Both the position numbers and the translations under genes were made by a program. A DNA stretch of 35,231 nucleotides, taken from contig JACRIR010000129.1 of NCBI GenBank assembly GCA_016215705.1, forward strand, positions 1 to 35,231. The letters are read 5' to 3'. Each line of letters opens with the position of its first letter. The stretch's first letter is position 1. Of this stretch, positions 1 to 6,856 are shown in pieces. The DNA is from Candidatus Poribacteria bacterium (GTDB lineage Bacteria > Abyssobacteria > SURF-5). The notes below the pieces were generated by a model that did not search any database, was not told the DNA's origin, and saw only the letters and a list, made by a program, of their open reading frames with translations.

Positions 1-142
1 ATAAGGTGCTATACTTATGTAGGACATCTGAGGCCTCCTTTGCCAAAAGGTTTGTTTGCCAATCCCTTTTTAGCAGAAGATTCCGAAGATGTCCATTCTC
101 TTTTAACTAAGACTCACCAACTAATTTGGAGAAGAACCGAAT
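1..142. other. Window start, nothing recognised
   Basis: No complete gene or clear promoter is visible upstream of the methyltransferase gene. Confidence 0.5.
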
Positions 143-199
143 TTGGAAAACCTTAACGCGTCAAATCAGTGCAACCCATCGTTCCAAGGAGAGAAGACT

Positions 200-1213
200 G
201 TGAGTGATTCGCCCAACACACCCCGAATCGGGACCGAACGTATTCAAAACATCGGTTTTGGTTTCAAGCATGCCGGCATTTTGATGGCGGCAATCGAGTT
301 GAGCCTTTTCACAAGAATTTCTGAAGGCTCATCGAGGCTTGAGCAGATTGCCTCAGCTTGTGGTCTTTCGCTCTTGAATGCGGAGCGGCTTGTCGTCGCT
401 TGTGCTGCATTAGGACTGATCGAGAAGCGCGACGGCAAGTACGTGAACGCGCCCGACGTCGAGATGTATCTTGTGGAGGGCAGGCCGCGCTATTACGGCG
501 CGTGGTCGCTGATGGGCAAGGCGGATTTCGCGGATTGGGTGAATTTGGCCGACAGGCTCACAGACCCGAGGTCGCCGTCTGTCCTTGGTATTTATGAGAA
601 AATGACGCCCGACCAGATGGAGATGCTCACACGCGCGATGTACAATGTCGGGCTCGGAGGCGGCCACAAACTGGCGAAACAGTTTGATTTCTCCAGGCAC
701 AAACTTGTGCTCGACCTCGGCGGAGGCTCGGGTGCTTACTGCGTCGCGCTTTGTCAGAGGTTCCCTAACCTCCGCGCGATTGTGTTCGATTTCCCCGAAG
801 TGTGCCGGGTAACCAACGAACTGATTGCGAGCGCAGGCATGGCCGACCGAATCAAAACGCACCCGGGCGATTTCACGCGCGACGCGTTTCCCGAGGGGCC
901 GGACGTAGTAATGCTCAACGGAAATTTGACCCAGTACGGCCCGGATGAGGCGAGGGCAATCATCGCCAAGGCGTTTCGCGGCTTGCCGTCCGGCGGCGCA
1001 ATGCACATCATCGCCGAAAATCTTGACGACCAGAAAACCGGCCCGCTAATTGCGGCGACATGGGGGATTCATGAAGCGCTTCTCGGCAGCGCGGGCCGAG
1101 CCCACAGTGGCGCCGAAGTCCGCTCATATATGGAATCCGCCGGCTTCACCCGCGTCGAGGTCGTCGAATTCGTCGAGAACGTGCTCCAGCGAGTGACGGG
1201 GCACAAATCATGA
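200..1213 (+). CDS. O-methyltransferase-like SAM-dependent methyltransferase (dimerisation domain + class I MTase)
   Basis: Probably transfers a methyl group from SAM to a small hydroxylated substrate; the substrate cannot be read from sequence. The N-terminal ~90 residues look like the winged-helix dimerisation domain of the acetylserotonin/plant O-methyltransferase family (LEQIASACGLS, then NAERLVVACAALGLIEK). The C-terminal half is a Rossmann-type MTase with motif I LVLDLGGGSG and an acidic strand end VFDFPEV. Total length (~340 aa) is normal for the family. The reading frame is open from a TTG at 143, but the GTG at 200 has an AGGAGAG ribosome site (187-193) at good spacing, so I prefer it; TTG at 143 with GGAGAAG is the alternative. 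It stands alone, followed by a repeat element, so context does not narrow its pathway. Confidence 0.8.
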   Translation: MSDSPNTPRIGTERIQNIGFGFKHAGILMAAIELSLFTRISEGSSRLEQIASACGLSLLNAERLVVACAALGLIEKRDGKYVNAPDVEMYLVEGRPRYYGAWSLMGKADFADWVNLADRLTDPRSPSVLGIYEKMTPDQMEMLTRAMYNVGLGGGHKLAKQFDFSRHKLVLDLGGGSGAYCVALCQRFPNLRAIVFDFPEVCRVTNELIASAGMADRIKTHPGDFTRDAFPEGPDVVMLNGNLTQYGPDEARAIIAKAFRGLPSGGAMHIIAENLDDQKTGPLIAATWGIHEALLGSAGRAHSGAEVRSYMESAGFTRVEVVEFVENVLQRVTGHKS

Positions 1214-1423
1214 CGGTGACGGAGAATAGGCGCACACGAGAGCACGGGAACACGTATTAACGGCATGTTGCCCAAAACTGTCATTCTGAGGAGCGGAGCG
1301 ACGAAGAATCTCTCTCGTTTTGGCGTAGTTATGCGCCTGTAAACACAGCGCTGCAGGGTGCAACCCAAATGGGGGGAAAAGATCCCTCATGAAACTGTCC
1401 TGTAGTTGGCGATTTGGCGCGGG

Positions 1424-1506
1424 ATTCTGTAGGTGCGAATGAATTCGCACAATGTTTTCGGGCTTTTTCCGCATCGCACCTGCGAATAAATTCGCACCTA
1501 CAGAAT
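1424..1506. repeat. 26-bp inverted repeat around a 31-bp loop
   Basis: The left arm 1424-1449 (ATTCTGTAGGTGCGAAT then GAATTCGCA) and the right arm 1481-1506 are reverse complements except for two central bases. Each arm is also nearly self-palindromic (TGCGAAT..ATTCGCA). The unit is typical of short dispersed intergenic repeats in environmental genomes. Confidence 0.7.
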
Positions 1507-1519
1507 TATGGGGCAGTTT

Positions 1520-1539
1520 CCCCCTTTTGTTAAAGGGGG
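1520..1539. repeat. CCCCCTTT/AAAGGGGG hairpin repeat
   Basis: CCCCCTTT (1520-1527) and AAAGGGGG (1532-1539) form an 8-bp stem with a 4-nt loop. A close relative lies directly in front of the exosortase gene at 22468-22484, so this is a dispersed repeat family in this genome. Confidence 0.6.
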
Positions 1540-1689
1540 GATAAGCAGTCCCCTGCGGCAAAGCGGATGTCGGAAATCACGACGGAAATTCAGATTTTGA
1601 GGTTGAGCAGCACAGATTCTTCGCTTCACTCAGAATGACACAAGACCATTGCCTTTTGGGCAACAACCCATCAAGAAAGGGTTTTCGAA

Positions 1690-3612
1690 ATGAAGCGATT
1701 GTTTTGTCGGGTTACGGCTGCGGTTCTTATACTGGTCGCTAAGGGCTCATATCTGGCATGGGCTGAAGCGCCGAGCGATTCAAAGGAATTCGAAGCATTC
1801 ATTGACCCGATTTTTGCGGAACAGATGGAGAAGCAGCATATCCCGGGCTCGACGTTCGTGATGGTGAAAGACGGCGAAATATTCCTTATGAAGGGATATG
1901 GGTATGCAGACCTTGAGAGGAAAAGGCGGGTAGCGCCGGATAGGACGCTCTTTCGCGTGGCATCGGTGTCGAAGCTGTTCACTGCGACCGCTGTCATGCA
2001 ATTATATGAGAAAGGACTCATTGACCTGCATGACGATGTGAACAAGCACCTTAAGCTATTCAAGCTCGAGGCGAAATATCCGCAGCCGGTGACTCTTGCG
2101 AATTTGCTTACGCACACGGGCGGATTCGATGAGCGCGCGATCGGGATGGACGCGAAGACAGAAGCGCAAATGCTTCCGCTGGGAGAATATTTGGCGAAGC
2201 GCATGCCACCGCGCGTGATTCCGCCCGGCGAGCAATACTCCTATTCCAATCACGGGATGGCACTCGCAGGATATTTGGTCGAGGCGGTTTCGGGCATTCC
2301 GTTTGAGAAATACGTGGAAGAAAATATCCTGAAACCGCTCGAGATGAATCACAGCAGCTTTTCGCAGCCGCCTCCTTTTGCGGCCGAGATGGCGACGGGG
2401 TACGTGTATAAGAGAGGGAAGAATCAAGCGGTTCCCTACGACTACCACAATGTTCCGCCGGCGGGCGCGTTTCATACAACCGCCGCCGACATTGCGCATT
2501 TCATGATCGCGCATCTGCAGAATGGTCGCTATGGAGACGCACGAATCCTGTCTGAAGAAACCGCGCGTGAGATGCATCGCCGCCAGTTCGGGCATGACCC
2601 TCGCCTGCCCGGCGCAACATACAGTTTTTATGAAGGCTTCGAGAACAATCAGCATGCGATCATGCACGCCGGTGATATTCGCGGATACTCGAGTTTGCTC
2701 TTCTTGTTGCCGGAACACAATATCGGCTTCTTCGTTTCTTCCAACAACAATGCCATAGACTCATATATGGAAGGACCGGGGTTGCGTGAAGCAATCACCG
2801 AAAAGTTCCTCGACCGCTATTTTCCAGTTGGAGAAGGGCAAGTCGCGGAACGAAAACAGCCTGATCTCGTGAGAGATATGAAGCGTTTTGCAGGTCATTA
2901 TCGAAACAACCGCTATTCGCGCCACACAATCGAGAAACTGACAACACTATTCGCGCAGTTTTGCGTGGCGGCCAATGACGATGGCACGCTGACCATATAT
3001 TATCCGGGGAATTACAAGAAACCGACTCGATGGGTCGCTATCGAATCACTCGTGTTCAAGCAAGTCAATGGCGAGGAGCTTGCCATATTCCGCGAGGACG
3101 GGAAAGGCCGAATCACGCATCTGCTTGTAGACACAATGCCCATTCAATTTTCGGAAAGACTCGGGTGGTATGAGACCACGGTATTCCAACTGGGGCTAGC
3201 GACATTTTTCAGCCTTATCTTTTTGTCCGCATGCGCGGGTTGGCCGGCAGCCGCCCTGATTCGCCGCCTCAGAAAGAAGACTCCTGACTACCCTCGTCCT
3301 GCGCGCATGGCCCGATTTGTCGCCGGTGTGATTAGTTTTCTAATCCTGCTTACGCTGATTGGATTGGCCGTCGCGCTAAGAATCGAGACGTATGAGTTTG
3401 TGTATGGCGTGCCACGTTTGGTTATCGGTTTGCTTTTCGGGCCGTTCGTTACCACTGGCTTGACGGGCCTGCTGCCCATCTTCACTGCGCAGGCGTGGGG
3501 CAGGAACTACTGGTCGTTTGCCGGCCGCTTGCACTACACGCTTGTCACACTTGCCGCGCTGGCATTCATTCCGTTTCTCATTTATTGGAATTTGTTGGGT
3601 TTCCGTTTCTGA
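1690..3612 (+). CDS. Beta-lactamase-fold serine hydrolase with C-terminal membrane domain
   Basis: A penicillin-binding-protein-like / class C beta-lactamase family hydrolase. All three active-site motifs are visible: SxxK as SVSK (residues 92-95), YxN as YSN (185-187) and HxG as HAG (326-328). An N-terminal signal peptide (hydrophobic residues ~8-25) sends it across the inner membrane. After the catalytic domain (~35-380) and a linker domain come about four hydrophobic segments (roughly 500-640), so the protein should be anchored with its catalytic part outside. At 640 aa it is longer than soluble family members because of this tail. The ATG at 1690 follows an AAAGGG ribosome site. The substrate is unknown: such proteins include D-amino-acid peptidases, esterases and peptidoglycan enzymes, and true beta-lactamase activity should not be assumed. 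Confidence 0.85.
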   Translation: MKRLFCRVTAAVLILVAKGSYLAWAEAPSDSKEFEAFIDPIFAEQMEKQHIPGSTFVMVKDGEIFLMKGYGYADLERKRRVAPDRTLFRVASVSKLFTATAVMQLYEKGLIDLHDDVNKHLKLFKLEAKYPQPVTLANLLTHTGGFDERAIGMDAKTEAQMLPLGEYLAKRMPPRVIPPGEQYSYSNHGMALAGYLVEAVSGIPFEKYVEENILKPLEMNHSSFSQPPPFAAEMATGYVYKRGKNQAVPYDYHNVPPAGAFHTTAADIAHFMIAHLQNGRYGDARILSEETAREMHRRQFGHDPRLPGATYSFYEGFENNQHAIMHAGDIRGYSSLLFLLPEHNIGFFVSSNNNAIDSYMEGPGLREAITEKFLDRYFPVGEGQVAERKQPDLVRDMKRFAGHYRNNRYSRHTIEKLTTLFAQFCVAANDDGTLTIYYPGNYKKPTRWVAIESLVFKQVNGEELAIFREDGKGRITHLLVDTMPIQFSERLGWYETTVFQLGLATFFSLIFLSACAGWPAAALIRRLRKKTPDYPRPARMARFVAGVISFLILLTLIGLAVALRIETYEFVYGVPRLVIGLLFGPFVTTGLTGLLPIFTAQAWGRNYWSFAGRLHYTLVTLAALAFIPFLIYWNLLGFRF

Positions 3613-3623
3613 GGAAAAGAGAG

Positions 3624-3664
3624 CGGATCACGAATCGCACGAATTGAGCGAATCACACGAATTA
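3624..3664. repeat. Dispersed repeat copy 1 (CGGATCACGAATCGCAC type)
   Basis: About 41 bp beginning CGGATCACGAATCGCAC and ending ACACGAAT. A second copy with few differences lies at 26076-26116. It is followed by an A/T-rich stretch with another tract common in intergenic regions (ATCCGCAGATTTCGCTGATT, 3680-3699). Confidence 0.6.
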
Positions 3665-3751
3665 GATACACATTTTTTATCCGCAGATTTCGCTGATTGG
3701 CGCTGATTGACAAAAACTCCCATATTTGCTATTTTTGTGGTGTCAAGAGAA

Positions 3752-3836
3752 GCCGAAGTGGTGGAATTGGTAGACGCAGGGGACTCAAAATCCCCCGGTG
3801 CTTGGCACCATGAGGGTTCGATTCCCTCCTTCGGCA
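3752..3836 (+). tRNA. tRNA-Leu(CAA)
   Basis: Acceptor arm GCCGAAG (3752-3758) pairs with CTTCGGC (3829-3835), followed by discriminator A. The anticodon stem is GGGGA/TCCCC with loop CTCAAAA, giving anticodon CAA. The long variable arm GGTGC-TTG-GCACC is typical of class II tRNA-Leu. The T-arm is GAGGG-TTCGATT-CCCTC. The 3' CCA is not encoded (CAA follows), so it must be added after transcription. Confidence 0.97.
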
Positions 3837-3852
3837 CAAATGGAATAGCTTC

Positions 3853-5607
3853 TCAAAGAGGGATTTTAGCCTCGATTGTCGTTCCGCCGCCGATTGTAGA
3901 AAGTATTCTCAATGTTCCGCCTATTTGCTCGACCCGCTTTCTCATACCAGTGAGGCCAAGGCATCGGGAGGGAGCGACGTTTAAGAGGTCGAAACCACGG
4001 CCGTTATCTTCGACGACCAAAACCAGGCACTCGTCGCGGAGAAAGAGCCTGACTTTTACCAGACTGGCATTGGCATGACGGCCGATGTTGCTGAGGCCCT
4101 CCTGAATGAGTCGGTAGAGACAAGCTGAGACTTCCTTTCTATACTCTCCGCGATCGACTTCACAACTCCAACGATATTCAATGTTTGTCAACTCGCGAAA
4201 ACTCTCCAGGTAGGATTCTATGGCCGAGATCAAGCCGAGGTCGTCGAGCATGCTCGGGAGAAGCAATGAGGAAAAGCGCCGAATATCGGCAATCATACCA
4301 TCGAGTTTTCTGTTAATACCGCCGACAACGCTTTGAGCGCTCACATCTTCGCTACCGGTAGATTCCAGAAGCGCGCGCGCGTCCGTCTTGAGCGAGTCGA
4401 CACGTTGAGCTAGTCCGTCGAGGAAATCTTTGGCGGTGCGCCTTCTCTCGTCCTCCTGCGCTTCGACGAGTCTTTTTGATAACAGGCGGACTTCCATTCT
4501 CGAGGTTTCAAGCTCCGCAGTCCGCTCGCGCACCATTTCTTCCAGGCGCTCTCTATGCGTTTGAAGTTCTCTCTCGATCTCTTTGCGTTTAGTAATATCG
4601 CGAAGGACAACGACTTTCCCTATGGGCCGATTCTGCCGGTCTTGCAGGGGTGAGACCCTGACGTCGTATATGCTCCGTGAGATTCCCCGGTCCAAGATGA
4701 ATTCTCTGGCAACTCCATTTAGTGGGAGGTCCAAGTGGCCGCTCAGGTTCGGCAATGTTTGTTCTATGAGCGAGCCAATCATCTCCGAGCCGGAAAGGTT
4801 GCTCAGACGTCGGCAGGCCGGGTTGAGTTCGACAATTCGGTTTCGCACATCGAGCATGATGACAGAGTCATCCATGTCTCTAATGACGCCGGCATGGGCG
4901 ATAGGCACAAGGTCCGCAAGGCGCAAGCGAAAGAGGGCATATGCGCCCACAATGCAGGTTATGGCAAAAGCGAAGGGAGTCGGGTCCAGATGCGGGAAGG
5001 GACTCCAGCCGGCCAGGAATATGCCGTTTCCCACCCACGGCGCGATGGCGGCCAACAACATGGCGGCCGCCTGCCTGCGATAGAGACGGTGAGAGCGCAG
5101 GAATGCCTCGAAGATCAAGGCGGTCCCGAAGAAGACCAGAAGGTAGAAGTATCCCGCGCAGAGCCAGAATCCTACACCTACAGGAAGGAACAAAACCGAA
5201 ATTGTGCGGGAAATCTCAATGCTGGCGCTGGTCCAGAACAGATGGTGGAACCGGTTGGTCCAAACCAGCAACAAGGTAGCGAGGGGTCCTATTCCCAAGA
5301 GGACAAGTGTCGAAGGCTTCAGCCAGTGGCTCCTGCCTGTGTATTGAAGAGTGAGGAGCAACCAGGCTGTGGGCACGACGACTATGCCCGCGTACTTGAG
5401 CCGGGCCCAGAAAAGCTTGGCCGGGAGTTCGGCGTTCCCCAATTCCAGAGCATAGGCGAGCGACCATATCGCCACTGCTCCCATTATCAACGCAAGCGTT
5501 CGGTTCTCGCAAGCGCCGCGCCTGCGCAAGGCATAGCATGCCAGGGTGACCATACCGATCGCGGTAAAGAATAGAGGAATTGCGTAAGGTCCGTAATACC
5601 AGGTCAC
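3853..5607 (-). CDS. 7TM-PAS sensor histidine kinase of the NarL/DegS type, phospho-His replaced by Leu
   Basis: Membrane sensor of a HisKA_3-type two-component system. Residues ~1-225 hold seven or so hydrophobic segments (7TM histidine-kinase N-terminal type). A PAS domain follows (~235-345, MLDVRNRIVELNPACRRLS), then a coiled coil (~345-390), the dimerisation/phosphotransfer region (~385-450) and a HATPase domain (~490-584) with N-box RHANAS, G1 DNGRGFD and G2 GLTGMRKRV. In the DHp box the family reads ERxRIARELHDxxxQ; here it reads DERRRTAKDFLDGLAQ, so Leu396 (codon CTC, complement of 4420-4422) stands where the phospho-accepting His should be, while the following Asp is kept. Start is GTG at 5607 behind GGGGAG. 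No response regulator is adjacent. It may be a pseudokinase or a damaged gene. Confidence 0.85.
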   Translation of the reverse strand: MTWYYGPYAIPLFFTAIGMVTLACYALRRRGACENRTLALIMGAVAIWSLAYALELGNAELPAKLFWARLKYAGIVVVPTAWLLLTLQYTGRSHWLKPSTLVLLGIGPLATLLLVWTNRFHHLFWTSASIEISRTISVLFLPVGVGFWLCAGYFYLLVFFGTALIFEAFLRSHRLYRRQAAAMLLAAIAPWVGNGIFLAGWSPFPHLDPTPFAFAITCIVGAYALFRLRLADLVPIAHAGVIRDMDDSVIMLDVRNRIVELNPACRRLSNLSGSEMIGSLIEQTLPNLSGHLDLPLNGVAREFILDRGISRSIYDVRVSPLQDRQNRPIGKVVVLRDITKRKEIERELQTHRERLEEMVRERTAELETSRMEVRLLSKRLVEAQEDERRRTAKDFLDGLAQRVDSLKTDARALLESTGSEDVSAQSVVGGINRKLDGMIADIRRFSSLLLPSMLDDLGLISAIESYLESFRELTNIEYRWSCEVDRGEYRKEVSACLYRLIQEGLSNIGRHANASLVKVRLFLRDECLVLVVEDNGRGFDLLNVAPSRCLGLTGMRKRVEQIGGTLRILSTIGGGTTIEAKIPL

Positions 5608-5858
5608 GAATCTCCCCGCGTCTTAGTCCCTCATAATGACGTCTCGTTTGAAGCCGGGACAGGAAGGTTGATCAAAAGGGGCGTAGTCCCTGATTCTTAT
5701 ACCATAATGACGCCGAAGTTTCAAGCCGGGTTTGGCATGCGCGGGCGTGTTTGCGCTATTGAGGAGCAATCGATGCGAGACGGTTAGACGCTCTTCAAGA
5801 AACCGACTGGAAGGCAAGTTGCGCGACGAATCCGCGATGTCGAGAAGTGAAAGAAACC

Positions 5859-6557
5859 TCAGCACACACTTCTTTTTCGCGCGAAACGTTTCCCGGCGGT
5901 CAAGAGCAGCGCGCCACTGCCAAGGAGCATAAGCGTGGAGGGCTCGGGCACCGGCGGAACCGTTTCAGCGTCGTGAGAGAATGGAGCGAAGTTTCCGGTG
6001 GTGATGCGGTCATTCTCGTCGAGAACATACAAATCAAAATGAATGCCGGCTGAGGCATCTGTAATCTCGAACTCATAGGTTCCCGGGTCACCAATCGTCA
6101 TTTTGATCTCGGTGAACGCGGTTGGGTATATCTCATGCGGCCCCAAGTCGCCGCCTGTCCCATCCGGATTGAGGTCCGATATCGGCGGCAGTCCATACTC
6201 GAAATCGTTTGCCGTAAGCTGCACGCCGTCGATTGTTATGCCCGTGGCATCATCGAAAACCACGTTTCCACTAGCATCGAGCGAGTAAAGGCTTTCGTCA
6301 AGGGCCACACAGAGGATAAGCTCCGTCGTGTCCTCGCCCCCGAAAACGCTCTCATCGGCCACAATGGCGTCCAGCGTGAAATCATCGGAGGCGGTAACCC
6401 ATGTCTGGGTTTCCGCGTCATAATATCCGCCATCTTCTTCGCTGATGAAAAGTTGCAGGCTAGGGATGGCCTCGGCCATCTGCGGCAGTAAAAGAAAGAT
6501 GAGAGCGCCGGCTAAGAAAGCCATGCTCATACTAGTCAAAGTAGTTCTCTTTTTCAT
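5859..6557 (-). CDS. PEP-CTERM sorted extracellular protein (choice-of-anchor N-like)
   Basis: Exported protein and likely substrate of the exosortase encoded at 21589-22461. It has an N-terminal Sec signal peptide (MKKRTTLTSMSMAFLAGALI..., cleavage after AEA) and a textbook C-terminal sorting signal: VPEP (within PPVPEPSTL), a hydrophobic helix LMLLGSGALLLTAG and a basic tail KRFARKR. The mature region is acidic, begins PSLQLFISEEDGGYYDAETQTWVT and contains a long beta-rich domain. This opening resembles the 'choice-of-anchor N' family, from memory only. Start ATG at 6557 is preceded by GGGAGG (6570-6575). A strong sigma-54 promoter match lies at 6589-6603, so the expected 5' leader is only ~20 nt. 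This is the only clear PEP-CTERM protein in the window. Confidence 0.92.
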   Translation of the reverse strand: MKKRTTLTSMSMAFLAGALIFLLLPQMAEAIPSLQLFISEEDGGYYDAETQTWVTASDDFTLDAIVADESVFGGEDTTELILCVALDESLYSLDASGNVVFDDATGITIDGVQLTANDFEYGLPPISDLNPDGTGGDLGPHEIYPTAFTEIKMTIGDPGTYEFEITDASAGIHFDLYVLDENDRITTGNFAPFSHDAETVPPVPEPSTLMLLGSGALLLTAGKRFARKRSVC

Positions 6558-6588
6558 TGGGTATTATACCTCCCTGCATAATAGAGAG

Positions 6589-6603
6589 GCAAGAATCAGT
6601 CCA
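6589..6603 (-). promoter_or_regulatory. Sigma-54 (-24/-12) promoter for the PEP-CTERM gene
   Basis: Read on the minus strand the site is TGGACT-GATTC-TTGC (consensus TGGCAY-N5-TTGC). GG and GC have the required 10-nt separation. Transcription would start near 6577, about 20 nt before the ATG. Confidence 0.65.
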
Positions 6604-6761
6604 AGAGAAAGGAAACTTGCGGCGAGATTGAGATATTTATAATCGCTTGGCGTAAAAGGAGATAGGTAAGCATATGGCGCTATTGGAGGCTCCCAGAGAA
6701 GACCGATAGACGAATCAATTGTCTCTTATTTACGACATGGCCGGAGAAATGTTCGGAAAGA

Positions 6762-6838
6762 GGGTCATTTTAGGCGGCATAGCAACCGACCCTGCCGGGA
6801 GGCGGGATCGGTTGCTCGTAAGAAGTCAAGAATGATCC
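6762..6838. other. Strong stem-loop downstream of the 6857-9226 gene
   Basis: AGCAACCGACCC (6781-6792) pairs with GGATCGGTTGCT (6805-6816), with one mismatch, around a GC-rich loop. An outer, looser pair (GGGTCATTTT near 6762-6771 and GAATGATCC near 6830-6838) extends it. It starts 18 nt after the stop of the minus-strand gene and could act as a transcription terminator or 3'-end stabiliser. There is no T-tract, so intrinsic termination is unproven. Confidence 0.45.
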
Positions 6839-6856
6839 TGTGAACGCCGCTTTATA

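Larger units (their letters stand above)
1267..1664. repeat. Composite repeat element bounded by inverted repeats (MITE-like)
   Basis: The ends are a perfect 11-bp inverted repeat: GTTGCCCAAAA at 1267-1277 and TTTTGGGCAAC at 1654-1664. Just inside is a second inverted pair: TGTCATTCTGAG...GAAGAATCT (1279-1311) against AGATTCTTCGC...AGAATGACA (1614-1640). Two further hairpins lie in the middle and are listed separately. No gene is encoded. It resembles a non-autonomous mobile or palindromic repeat. I see no obvious target-site duplication, so mobility is inference. Confidence 0.6.

Noticed and set aside
6604-6760. TAACAT-N15-GTTA element upstream of the PEP-CTERM gene
   Set aside because: Only a loose similarity (TAAGCATATGGCGCTATT near 6667) with no GTTA at the right spacing; not counted.
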